From the NCBI RefSeq assembly GCF_002153375.1, contig NZ_MTBQ01000001.1:620001-684000 (forward strand): 64,000 nt of DNA, in the 5' to 3' direction. Position 1 is the first letter of the stretch; every line of letters starts with the position of its first letter. Below are positions 29,612 to 38,195 of the stretch, piece after piece. Both the position numbers and the translations under genes were made by a program. This stretch comes from Oceanobacillus rekensis. Its GTDB lineage: Bacteria > Bacillota > Bacilli > Bacillales > Amphibacillaceae. The notes below the pieces were generated by a model. That model was given only the letters and a program-made list of their open reading frames with translations. It did not search any database and had not been told where the DNA came from.

Positions 29612-30310
29612 TTAATAATCAACATTTAGCAATTTGATTAATTCTATGATTTCTTCATCGCTACCCGGATCAATGTACACTAACTCTGTATTTTCAATAA
29701 TATCTATGTAAAATTTATCACTAGCAGGGTAACGGCCATCCCAACGTAATGGCACATTGTATACATTAATCGTGCCATCCCCATTACTACTATAAGTTAT
29801 TGACCCATCTACTAAGCGAGATCCTGCTAGCTGGATAACATCTTCCGGATAACTAGCACTCGTCTCATCATCAGGATTAAGTAGTGTGCCATCTGGAATA
29901 TGTCTAACATACAATTCATCTAACTCTTGATTCGGTCCAAGTTGCGACCAAATTCTAGCATATTCAATTTGTTCACTAGAATACTGGTCTAGTTTTTCTT
30001 TGTCTTCCTTATCGTCTACATTTAAATCACCACTTTTAGATGAGGTACTTTCCGAATCATTATTAACTGATTCCTCTGCAGTGATGTCATTTTCATCATC
30101 AGTTTCTGATTCCTCTAACTCACTTTTAGAGGTACTTCCATCTGTTTGGGTTGTCAATTCTTCTGTTGATTCTAAAACAGAACTTTTTTCTGAAGAATCA
30201 GTTGTTGATTCTTCGTTTGAATTGCCAGCACATCCTACTAGCATAAAGAAGGCAACATTAAAATAAATAAACTTTGTTAGTATTTTCATTCGCCAAACCA
30301 TTCCTTTCAT
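29612..30310 (-). CDS. Secreted lipoprotein with acidic Ser/Thr/Glu linker
   Basis: The 232-residue protein has a lipoprotein signal peptide with lipobox MLVGC (Cys at about residue 27), a disordered stretch of about 80 residues rich in Ser, Thr, Glu and Asp, and a folded C-terminal domain of about 115 residues (EYARIWSQLGPNQELDELYV ... IDPGSDEEIIELIKLLNVDY). The C-terminal domain looks like an adhesin- or enzyme-inhibitor-sized module but I do not recognise it. The start could also be the ATG at 30289, which gives a more typical signal peptide. Confidence 0.7.
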   Translation of the reverse strand: MKGMVWRMKILTKFIYFNVAFFMLVGCAGNSNEESTTDSSEKSSVLESTEELTTQTDGSTSKSELEESETDDENDITAEESVNNDSESTSSKSGDLNVDDKEDKEKLDQYSSEQIEYARIWSQLGPNQELDELYVRHIPDGTLLNPDDETSASYPEDVIQLAGSRLVDGSITYSSNGDGTINVYNVPLRWDGRYPASDKFYIDIIENTELVYIDPGSDEEIIELIKLLNVDY

Positions 30311-30525
30311 TACTTTAAATCAAAAAAAATTTCCGAGTAATATTTATAATCGTATAAAATTAACCTACCTATTGCCTGCCAGTAATTTATAACTTTAATT
30401 TTCGCAATCTTCGTTCATCTATAAAACTACTTTAACATATCTTAAATAGTCATTATCTGTTACGAAATAAGTGTCTCTTTCTTGGCTAATGCCTTATTCT
30501 TATTAATCTAAGCTGCGATGTTGAA

Positions 30526-30783
30526 CTAACGCACCGTTTGGAAAATATCTGGAAACGAAAGGATTAACAATAAACCTATAATTCCAGTCGCAAAAAAACA
30601 GACCATGCCTATTCTCATTACTTTAATATCAACTTCAGCCTTCTTTTCTAATTTACTAATGTAGTTATTTACTAGCGCTAAACTAAATAAAGGAATAGCT
30701 CCTAAAAGCGGTTTGACTATCATAAATAAAACTACAACCAGTGTAAGCACTGCAATTAAAATTCTATTTATTATTGTTTGAAT
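30526..30783 (-). CDS. Two-helix membrane protein, probable ATT start
   Basis: The frame encodes two hydrophobic helices separated by a Lys/Glu-rich loop (NNYISKLEKKAEVDIK). The first canonical start is GTG at 30750, which has no ribosome binding site. A perfect GGGAGGG (30790-30796) sits 6 bases before an in-frame ATT at 30783, which gives an 85-residue protein with a complete first helix (IQTIINRILIAVLTLVVVLF). I therefore prefer the ATT start, while noting it is rare. Function unknown. Confidence 0.55.
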   Translation of the reverse strand: MQTIINRILIAVLTLVVVLFMIVKPLLGAIPLFSLALVNNYISKLEKKAEVDIKVMRIGMVCFFATGIIGLLLILSFPDIFQTVR

Positions 30784-30921
30784 AGAAATCCCTCCCTATA
30801 TTCTTTCTTTAACTCAGGCAGCTATTTTACCTAAGTAAATTTTTTCACAATCTCAAAAATAAGTTTAACACAATATGTCAGAAATTTTAATAAAATCATG
30901 AGTTCATGATTTTAAATCTAC

Positions 30922-30949
30922 AAAGAAAAGCCCTGCTAAAAGCAGAGCT
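30922..30949 (-). terminator. Intrinsic terminator after the symporter gene
   Basis: AGCCCTGC (30929-30936) pairs with GCAGAGCT (30942-30949, one mismatch) and is followed on the minus strand by TTTTCTTTG. Confidence 0.65.
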
Positions 30950-31033
30950 ATTCTAATATAATTTGCAAGCTATTTAATTAGTATTTTGCACCTCAAAACG
31001 GAAATATTACGTCCCAAAGTCCAGCTTATATCA

Positions 31034-32257
31034 TCAGCTAGTCTTTATATTCTTTCGTTTTTCATTTTCAGAAATGATATACGCACAAGTTGCATCTCCT
31101 GTAATATTCAGGGACGTTCGCAGCATATCCAATAAACGATCAATACCAATGATTAATGCAATCCCTTCAACTGGCAGGCCAATTTGAGTCAGAACCATAG
31201 CAAGCATAATCAATCCAACACCAGGAACACCGGCGGTACCGATACTGGCCAATGTAGCAGTTATAATAATCATAATGATATCACTGAATTCCAAAGGTAT
31301 TGCATACACTTGGGAAATGAATACCGCAGCTGTTGCTTGCATAATCGCTGTTCCGTCCATATTAATGGTAGCACCCAATGGTTGCACGAAACTGCTAATA
31401 TTTTTATTAACACCTAGGTTTTCCTGTGCTGTTTTCATTGAAATTGGCAAAGTTGCACTCGAACTGGCTGTACTGAATGCAACGGATATTGCTGGGAAAA
31501 ATCCTTTATAGAAATGAAACGGATTTTCTCTTCCAAGTAGCCAGATTGCCAGACTATACGTAATCCCTGCATGAACAAATAACCCTAAGATAACGGTTCC
31601 CATATATGCACCCATCGATCCGACTGCATCCAATCCTGCTCCTCCAATTGCAGATGCAATCAAAGCAAATGCGCCATATGGGGCTGTTTTCATTATAAAT
31701 GTTACGACTAACATAAGGATTTCATTTGCTTGCTCAAATAAACGATGAATCCCTCTCGTCTTCTCCCTTAAGAAGGCGAGTGCAATCCCGATAAAAATAG
31801 CAAATGCAATAATCTGCAGCATGGATCCTGTAGCCATGGAAGATAGAGGATTTGTTGGAATAATATTAACAATTGTCTCCATAATTGGAGGAGCTTCACT
31901 CGCTTCATAATTAGCGGTATTTACATCAAATACTCCCTCCGCTCCCGGTTTTATCGCGTAAGCTAATGCAAGACTGATACAGAGGGCGATTGCTGTTGTG
32001 ATAAGAAAAAAAGATATAGTCTGAATCCCGATTTTACCAAGTTTTGCTGGATCACCCAAACCAGCAGATCCAAGAACAATAGATACAAATACGATTGGAA
32101 CAACAACCATCATAATCAAATTAATGAATATTTGTCCGATTGGATACAGTACATAATTATCAATAGGAGAAAAAATATTTTCCGGTACAAAGGTTAACGC
32201 TAAACCAACGACCACACCAAGACCAAGGGCAATTAATATCTTTTTGGTTAAACTCAT
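31034..32257 (-). CDS. Dicarboxylate/amino acid:cation symporter (DAACS family)
   Basis: The 407-residue protein has the GltP/DctA architecture: about eight helices with two re-entrant loops, the serine-rich STASSSATLPI motif (about residue 264) and INMDGTAIMQ (about residue 295), plus a C-terminal GIDRLLDMLRTSLNITGD with substrate- and cation-binding residues. It imports glutamate, aspartate or C4-dicarboxylates with Na+ or H+. A perfect cre sequence lies about 225 bases upstream, so carbon catabolite control is likely. Confidence 0.9.
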   Translation of the reverse strand: MSLTKKILIALGLGVVVGLALTFVPENIFSPIDNYVLYPIGQIFINLIMMVVVPIVFVSIVLGSAGLGDPAKLGKIGIQTISFFLITTAIALCISLALAYAIKPGAEGVFDVNTANYEASEAPPIMETIVNIIPTNPLSSMATGSMLQIIAFAIFIGIALAFLREKTRGIHRLFEQANEILMLVVTFIMKTAPYGAFALIASAIGGAGLDAVGSMGAYMGTVILGLFVHAGITYSLAIWLLGRENPFHFYKGFFPAISVAFSTASSSATLPISMKTAQENLGVNKNISSFVQPLGATINMDGTAIMQATAAVFISQVYAIPLEFSDIIMIIITATLASIGTAGVPGVGLIMLAMVLTQIGLPVEGIALIIGIDRLLDMLRTSLNITGDATCAYIISENEKRKNIKTS

Positions 32258-32566
32258 TTAGCTACCACCTTTTCTATGAAATGATGAAAATAGCTTTATT
32301 CATTTGACAGCAACCGGCAAAGCTCCGAATTACTTTCTAGCCCAAAATGAATTCCCAACTCGTCTCAACCGAAAATCTTTGCCCAACTACTTCCGCATAA
32401 ATCCCCTCCTTTTTAAAGATCCATTTCCTCTAAGCGCAGGCACCCTTTCATGATTTCAATTATTGCAGACGAACAGAGAATGATAGCGTTTACATTTATT
32501 TTTATAATCATCATATTGCTAAACTATCGTAAATAGAACATTTAAATGAATCTTCAACTCGATTTG
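32258..32566. other. Upstream region of the symporter gene
   Basis: Holds the cre site. On the minus strand AAGGAGGGG is followed by an ATG that opens a frame of only three codons (MRK-stop), with coding-like continuations in other frames (GQRFSVETSWEFILG; ELGIHFGLESN). This could be a small leader or a decayed short gene. Nothing else was seen. Confidence 0.3.
32481..32494 (-). promoter_or_regulatory. Candidate catabolite-responsive element (cre)
   Basis: On the minus strand TGTAAACGCTATCA matches the CcpA consensus TGWAANCGNTNWCA at every position. It lies about 225 bases upstream of the symporter start and could also reach genes of the other strand. Catabolite repression or activation by CcpA is inferred. 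Confidence 0.55.
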
Positions 32567-32712
32567 TCAGCTATCACTCCGTTCATGTAATAAAGCACGT
32601 TTAAATAGTTCTACATTTGCATTAAGTAACGAGATTAACTTCTTCTTTTTTAAGAATTGCATGAAATGATTCGTATACTGAGAACCTAAATCAGAATGGA
32701 AGACAGTCCATC
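32567..32712 (-). pseudogene. IS3-family transposase (orfB) remnant
   Basis: The minus strand reads FHSDLGSQYTNHFMQFLKKK, the classical second-Asp region of IS3/IS150 DDE transposases, followed by a short stretch ending ELFKRALLHERS and a stop. The segment between the DDE Asp and the final helix is deleted, and no termini or upstream orfA are recognisable. It is a dead scrap of an insertion sequence. Confidence 0.7.
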
Positions 32713-32737
32713 ATAAATTTAAATAAGGCATATACAG

Positions 32738-32765
32738 AATCCCCATCTGTAAACAGATGGGGATT
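32738..32765 (-). terminator. Hairpin after the subtilase gene
   Basis: AATCCCCATCTGT (32738-32750) and ACAGATGGGGATT (32753-32765) form a perfect 13-base stem 10 bases beyond the stop codon. The T-tract is weak. Confidence 0.6.
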
Positions 32766-32774
32766 ATTTGACGC

Positions 32775-34073
32775 TTATTTTGTTTCTTCACTCGTAATTA
32801 AATTAGCGGCATTTAAATAGCCTTCCCCTTGGACATTGGGGGATTGTCCCAAATCTTCGCATGCGTTTAGAAGATGCTCTTTTACTTGGTCTGGAGTAAG
32901 ATTAGAAGAACTTTGAAGTAACTGTGCAGCTACTCCCGCACATATCGGTGTAGCCATTGAAGTTCCGGATAAGGACATATAGTTTTCGTCTACGCGTGCT
33001 GCTTTATTTGTTTTATCGATAAAAGAGTTGGGTGCCCGCAAAGAAATAATAGCTACGCCTGGCGTTAACAAATCTGGCTTCGTTAGGCCATCAATGGTCG
33101 GACCTCTGCTTGAAAAATCAGCTACTGAATCATCAGATCGGTCGACAGTATTAATATCGTCAGCTGCACCAACTGTAATGACTTTTGGACTTATACCAGG
33201 ACTTGCGATGGTTTGTTCTGCAGGCCCTGAGTTACCGGCAGCTACACAAACAACCATTCCGTTATCCCACGCCATTTCAACAGCATTTACTACAGGATCA
33301 TCTTCTGCAGGCTCCGCAGCATCGGAACCAAGTGACAGGGAAAGGATATTAATATTATATTCGGACCGATTTTGGATACACCAATCGATACCTTCAATAA
33401 CAGTTGATAATGAACCGGACCCCATTTTATCTAGAACCTTAACACCAACTAAATTAGCGTTAGGTGCTGGACCTTGGTATTGTCCGCCAGATAATGAACC
33501 ATTTCCCGCTGCATCTCCGGCACAATGGGTACCATGGCCATTATCATCATATGGATCACTATTACCGTTAACGAAATCCGCAAAACCAATGATGCGACCT
33601 TGTAAATCCTCGTGTGGGTGTATACCTGTATCGATAACTGCGATAGTGACACCTTCTCCTGTTAATCCATTATCTTTGAATACATCTGATTTTATTGCTG
33701 GAGATGCAGTATCAAGTAGAGTTGTCACCTTTCTGTCATAATAGACTTTTTTGATGTGGCTGCAGTTTTTGACTAAATGCTCAATATTTTCTACAGATAA
33801 TTTAGCTGTACAACATGAAATTGAAGGAAATTCGCGAAGAGATCTGCATTTTGTTTTCTTTACATCATTTAAACCATTTGCAAACGAATCTGGCTCAAAC
33901 TTTATTACAACAGGTAACTTCTTCGTCTTCTTCCTAACTCGCTCGATTGGACTTTGTAGAAAGCAAGGGATATTACGAAATGGTCGATAAAAGTTAACCA
34001 TTTCTTGCCTCATTTGTTTGTCAAATTTCTTTCCATTACGTCGGACCAATTCAATCATTGAGAAATTTAACAT
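32775..34073 (-). CDS. aprX: Intracellular subtilisin-like serine protease (S8, AprX type)
   Basis: The 432-residue protein has the Asp-His-Ser triad in AVIDTGIHPHEDL (about residue 145), GHGTHCAGDAAGNG (about 178) and GTSMATPICAGVAA (about 377), with an oxyanion Asn in AAGNSGP. Residues 1-120 form a long pro-region with PVVIKF near residue 55. There is no signal peptide. Length, pro-region and lack of export signal match AprX, the 442-residue late-sporulation intracellular protease of Bacillus subtilis. It is transcribed alone and preceded by AGAGGAG. A decayed relative of its pro-region lies at 35804. Confidence 0.85.
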   Translation of the reverse strand: MLNFSMIELVRRNGKKFDKQMRQEMVNFYRPFRNIPCFLQSPIERVRKKTKKLPVVIKFEPDSFANGLNDVKKTKCRSLREFPSISCCTAKLSVENIEHLVKNCSHIKKVYYDRKVTTLLDTASPAIKSDVFKDNGLTGEGVTIAVIDTGIHPHEDLQGRIIGFADFVNGNSDPYDDNGHGTHCAGDAAGNGSLSGGQYQGPAPNANLVGVKVLDKMGSGSLSTVIEGIDWCIQNRSEYNINILSLSLGSDAAEPAEDDPVVNAVEMAWDNGMVVCVAAGNSGPAEQTIASPGISPKVITVGAADDINTVDRSDDSVADFSSRGPTIDGLTKPDLLTPGVAIISLRAPNSFIDKTNKAARVDENYMSLSGTSMATPICAGVAAQLLQSSSNLTPDQVKEHLLNACEDLGQSPNVQGEGYLNAANLITSEETK

Positions 34074-34173
34074 AAAGTTTCTCCTCTCTTAGATTTACGT
34101 TATTGTACGTAAGTTGTCAGAAAGGAGAGTAGTTAAATAGTATAGAAAATATAAAAAGAGGTAGATAACTATA

Positions 34174-35508
34174 TTATTCTTGTATATCTTGAAATACTTC
34201 TTCTAGTTTTTGGATTGTAGATTGAATCATTCTCTCATATATACTTAAAATATTTTGCCCGTAATTATCTCCGGGTACCGCCCATTTTCCGTTTAACGCG
34301 ATCCAGCTTTCACCAGATCCTCTGGTTACCATGTCAAAACGAGGGTCAACTAGCGGATATTCATCTGGTAATGAATCCGTAGATGCATAGGCAAATAAAT
34401 GTTGCATATGAGCGAGTACACCTTCTCTAGGTGTATCGAAACTTGCGCCGGAATTATCTGGTCCGGTAGCACCTAATCCGCAAAAGTTGTTTTGTTCAAG
34501 TTGTACAACTCCAGTAAATCGTAAAAAGTCTGTTTCATGCATTGCCTGGGCAAAAGCGATATCTCCTCTAATACCATAATAGTTTCCAAAGGTTAAATAA
34601 TAGTTTCCTAACTCAATGGCATCCACATGTATCTCTTTAACATACTGATTCATTAGTTCTGGTGATAGAAAGGTTTGGCCTAATATAGAATATCCAGAAG
34701 TATCTTCGTTTCCGTTTTCAGTAATGATGAAAGCATCTTCAATCCCTGCATTTTTAACCTCATTCAATCGTCTCTCCGCATTTTCACGGTTTGAAAAGGC
34801 GCCAGCTTGAACACGGTACCATTGCTCACCAGAAGTTGTAATGGTAGTAACAAATGATTCGATACCATGTGAATCCAAGTAAGCTACTCTTTCATCTGCA
34901 TTTTCTCTTGATCGGAAAGAACCAGCTATTACTTTATAAATCGTTCCTGAATCATTTTCTTTACTCTGAAGATTAAATGCTCTTTCTAAGCCATTGACAT
35001 GACCTTGTGCAACTTTCTCGCGCCATGAAGATTTTTTCATTAGATTTGCATCATGTGTGTTATCGATAAAACCATTTTCTGTTAGGATTGCTGGCATGGA
35101 TGTTTCGCGTAAAACATGGAAATTTGCTTTTTTCTTTCCACGATTCGTTAGTTCGTTTACTTTATTTATCTCAGCATGCAAAATATCTCGATATGCAGCA
35201 GTCTGTGAAGAGTTGGATAAGCTATTGTGAATATAATCTTCATAGCCCTGGGCAGAGGTGTTATAGGCATTGCAATGAATAGACAAGTAATAATCTGCTC
35301 CCCAAGAATTCGCCTCATTTGTTCGCTGATCTAGGCTTTTACTACTATCACTTGTACGGCTCATTTGTACGTCAACGTTCTTATAATCATTTAATAGAGT
35401 GTTTCGAATTCGAAGAGCAATATCTAAAACAATATCCTTTTCATTTATTCCATTACCTCTTGCTCCTGGATCTGAACCACCATGACCTGGGTCTAAATAT
35501 AACTTCAT
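34174..35508 (-). CDS. Bifunctional cell-wall hydrolase: amidase_3, SPOR and glucosaminidase
   Basis: The 444-residue protein has an N-terminal N-acetylmuramoyl-L-alanine amidase_3 domain (residues 1-177; DPGHGGSDPGA, SIHCNA and LTENGF supply the zinc ligands and catalytic Glu), a SPOR domain of two 35-residue repeats (about 188-262; YKVIAGSFRSRENA, YRVQAGAFSNRENA), and a C-terminal endo-beta-N-acetylglucosaminidase domain (about 270-440; AFAQAMHETDF with the catalytic Glu). There is no signal peptide, as in the mother-cell lysis amidase CwlC. Carrying both amidase and glycosidase activity on one chain suits spore release; this role is inferred. Confidence 0.85.
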   Translation of the reverse strand: MKLYLDPGHGGSDPGARGNGINEKDIVLDIALRIRNTLLNDYKNVDVQMSRTSDSSKSLDQRTNEANSWGADYYLSIHCNAYNTSAQGYEDYIHNSLSNSSQTAAYRDILHAEINKVNELTNRGKKKANFHVLRETSMPAILTENGFIDNTHDANLMKKSSWREKVAQGHVNGLERAFNLQSKENDSGTIYKVIAGSFRSRENADERVAYLDSHGIESFVTTITTSGEQWYRVQAGAFSNRENAERRLNEVKNAGIEDAFIITENGNEDTSGYSILGQTFLSPELMNQYVKEIHVDAIELGNYYLTFGNYYGIRGDIAFAQAMHETDFLRFTGVVQLEQNNFCGLGATGPDNSGASFDTPREGVLAHMQHLFAYASTDSLPDEYPLVDPRFDMVTRGSGESWIALNGKWAVPGDNYGQNILSIYERMIQSTIQKLEEVFQDIQE

Positions 35509-35803
35509 TCAAAATAACCTCTCTTTCTAAATTTATAATTCTATAGTATGTAGAATAAGGAAAAATAATTGGATAATTTGTTCATTATCTAACAAATTGG
35601 TGGAAATGATGGAGACGTTAAAAGATATACTAGTATTTAGGTGTAGATTATAGAAGGAAGCCAAGTTTAGTGAAAATAATATACGAACAACAATTTTTAA
35701 TTGTAGGACAATCTTTTTTCAATGATAGCATGTAGACCCATTTGCCCCTGAAAGGTTATCCTAGAAGGAATATTGATACGTATTCCATAAATGGAGGTGA
35801 ATA

Positions 35804-36123
35804 ATGAGTAACAGAATTTGGTTTGAAGATGCTGGTAAAAAAATGGATCCAAAATTAGTAGAACAATTTAGGATCAACGGAAAAGACAACCCCAATGAAA
35901 CAAGTCAAAATGAAATACCCGTGATCGTTCTTTTGAAGAAAAACTGTGAAAAGGATGCAAAAGACGACCTCCTTAAAACCTGCAATTTGAATTCTCGTAA
36001 TAAACTAGAAAATGAATTGCGCAGTATAAATGGTTTGAAAGGATTATTAAACAGGTCAAAGATCATGAAGTAGTAGAACGTATCATCTATGACCGAAATG
36101 TAACTACTCTTCTGGAAAAGTAG
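35804..36123 (+). pseudogene. Frameshifted pro-region of an AprX-like protease
   Basis: An ATG with a good GGAGG starts an 89-codon frame (NEIPVIVLLKKNCEKDAKDD, then NKLENELRSINGLKGLL). A frame change near 36045 continues as VKDHEVVERIIYDRNVTTLL to TAG at 36121-36123. The last part matches the pro-region end of the neighbouring protease (IKKVYYDRKVTTLLDT). No catalytic domain follows, so only the pro-region survives. A further open stretch of unknown origin (DNRLRPIQNLPRRQGYLL) continues to 36251. Confidence 0.7.
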
Positions 36124-36308
36124 AAAAGCTGACTTTAAAAAACTATAAAATATTGGAAAAGGCATTACAAAAACAGTATTTAGAGTTCAAAAAAGATAAT
36201 AGACTAAGACCAATCCAAAATCTCCCAAGAAGACAGGGCTATTTATTATAAAGTGATAGATAGCCATGTCTTTGGGTATTGATGAATGGGACACTGACAA
36301 GTAGGGGG

Positions 36309-36619
36309 GATCATTAATGCAGTTGGTTTCAGATCATCACTGAGACGATTCCGTGCTTTTACACGTTTATCCATCGGGTACACCACAGAATCAATACCAA
36401 GCCAATTGATATTACGTGAGATAAATGGAATCACAGTTGTTGCCACTTCTACCCCCACCAGGAGATCCGTCGTACTTTAATATAGTTAGGATATATTGTA
36501 GTGTTTTTCCACCGACAGGGTCAACAGCTACATCCCATTTTTTCTCGCGTGCAGGCTTAGGATCTATATCGATTATTTCATTGCGATGGATAACTTCTTT
36601 CGCACCTTATTGTTTTAAA
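36309..36619 (-). pseudogene. Fragment copied from the YhdH-type gene
   Basis: This stretch matches 19838-20165 almost base for base, on the same strand, covering the middle and part of the C-terminal half of the reductase (VEVATTVIPFISRNINWLG, then the WNRLSDDLKP region as RNRLSDDLKP). An 18-base deletion and several one-base indels destroy the frame. It has no start, N-terminus or C-terminus. Confidence 0.85.
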
Positions 36620-36625
36620 ACAAAA

Positions 36626-36688
36626 AACTTTATCCATTTTGAATTTGCTTAATCTGGTCAAACAAACTTTTTACAGCCCCTACACCAA
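36626..36688 (-). pseudogene. Fragment copied from the 3' end of the DUF4145-like gene
   Basis: About 62 bases match 51782-51843 with three differences, including the stop codon and the last residues VKSLFDQIKQIQNG. It abuts the YhdH fragment within 7 bases, on the same strand. The junction of two unrelated gene pieces marks a recombination scar. Confidence 0.8.
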
Positions 36689-36695
36689 AAATACA

Positions 36696-36745
36696 GTGCC
36701 AGTTCCCCACCACTTTAACACTTTAGAGTGATGAGGAACTGGCAC
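36696..36745. repeat. Dispersed hairpin repeat, copy 1
   Basis: GTGCCAGTTCC (36696-36706) pairs perfectly with GGAACTGGCAC (36735-36745) around a CACTTTA...TAGAGTG inner stem. It belongs to the family listed at 51706, 55056, 56862, 57266, 59302 and 62811. Confidence 0.75.
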
Positions 36746-36978
36746 TTAAATATCCGATCTCTGGATTACCGTAAGAAACTAATTATTTGATAAACTTATA
36801 GCTAATTCTAACTTTTGAAGACGTTTTTGCTCTATTTATATTAACAATTTTGAAAATCTCATGCACATTACTATCTACTTTTCCTCAAATAAGTATAAAT
36901 CCCAAAGAAACTAGGCCAGTGGTCATGCAAGATGATTGCTCAGAAATTTTGAAAAATCCTAAGAATCTCTTGCCTTTT

Positions 36979-38172
36979 CTATGCCCGGAGGTTTTCCACA
37001 ACGGTGGCAATTCCCATTCCACCTGCAATGCATAATGTTACAAGACCGTACCTTTCACCTGTTCGTTCTAATTCATGGATCAGCTTTGTAAGTAAAATAG
37101 CTCCAGTTGCTCCAATTGGATGACCCATCGCTATTGCTCCACCATTTGGATTCACCTTGTTTATATCCAATCCCAGTTCCTTAATACAAGCAATGGACTG
37201 GGAGGCAAATGCTTCATTAAGTTCTATAATCCCAATATCCTGGATGGATAAATTCGTCTGTTTTAAAGCTTTCAGCGTAGCATTTACTGGCCCCATTCCC
37301 ATTGTTTCCGGGGAAACACCTGCAGCTGCCTGAGCTATAATTCTTACCTTTGGCTTGAGGTTACGCACTTTTGCCGCTTCTTCTGTCATAACAAGTAGTG
37401 CTGCAGCGCCGTCATTACGACCACTTGCATTTCCCGCTGTAACCGTACCACCTTCTTTAAAAACAGGTTTTAATTTCCCTAACTTCTCAATGGTTGTCTC
37501 TCTTGGATGTTCATCCACTTTAAAGTCAATCGAAGACTTTCTTGTTTTCACCGTGTATGGAGCAATCTCATTTTCAAAATACCCTTTATCAATCGCATTC
37601 TTTGTTTTTTCTTGACTCCTGAGTGCAAACTCATCTTGTTCCTCGCGTGTAATTCCGTATTTCTCAGCAACATTTTCCGCTGTAAGACCCATATTTAAAT
37701 CTCCGTATTTTTCGACAGGTTGGGATCCTGGCTGACTTGCTGTATTGGGATCTTTTAACGCTACATTTCCTGATTGAAGACCGAATCGTACACCACTTAC
37801 ATAATATGGAGCAGTACTCATGGATTCCGCACCACCCGCGATAATAATATCGCCTAAATTAGACTGGATTTGTTGGGCAGCGGAATTAACTGCCTGAATT
37901 CCTGATCCGCACTGCCGATGTACCGTATAACTTGGAATCTGAATCGGAAGTTCTGCACGAAGTGATGCAACACGTGCAAGGTTGGAAACGTCTGAGCTTT
38001 GCTTTGCCTGGCCAAGTATTATTTCATCAATGGCATCTCTTTCAATACCTGTCCGGTCAATTAGTGCCCGAATCACATGTTCACCGAGTTTATCTACTGT
38101 TTCATTACCGATAGTACCACCGAGTTTACCAATTGCGGTCCGTACGGAATCCACAATTACTATATTTTTCAA
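36979..38172 (-). CDS. Acetyl-CoA/3-oxoadipyl-CoA-type thiolase
   Basis: The 397-residue thiolase has HRQCGSGIQA with the nucleophilic Cys (about residue 88), NEAFA, GGAIAMGHPIGATG and CIAGGMG with the second Cys. It starts at a TTG well spaced from GGAGG. As the last gene of the island it should cleave the 3-ketoacyl-CoA made by the hydratase and dehydrogenase encoded directly upstream. In the adipate route the substrate would be 3-oxoadipyl-CoA, giving succinyl-CoA and acetyl-CoA; in a C5 route it would be acetoacetyl-CoA. The sequence does not decide between them. Confidence 0.9.
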   Translation of the reverse strand: MKNIVIVDSVRTAIGKLGGTIGNETVDKLGEHVIRALIDRTGIERDAIDEIILGQAKQSSDVSNLARVASLRAELPIQIPSYTVHRQCGSGIQAVNSAAQQIQSNLGDIIIAGGAESMSTAPYYVSGVRFGLQSGNVALKDPNTASQPGSQPVEKYGDLNMGLTAENVAEKYGITREEQDEFALRSQEKTKNAIDKGYFENEIAPYTVKTRKSSIDFKVDEHPRETTIEKLGKLKPVFKEGGTVTAGNASGRNDGAAALLVMTEEAAKVRNLKPKVRIIAQAAAGVSPETMGMGPVNATLKALKQTNLSIQDIGIIELNEAFASQSIACIKELGLDINKVNPNGGAIAMGHPIGATGAILLTKLIHELERTGERYGLVTLCIAGGMGIATVVENLRA

Positions 38173-38195
38173 GTCGTTTCCCCTCCTCTATAAAT

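Noticed and set aside
33028-33741. 237-codon plus-strand open frame
   Set aside because: It lies wholly inside the protease gene on the opposite strand, lacks a ribosome binding site and has the codon pattern of a shadow frame.
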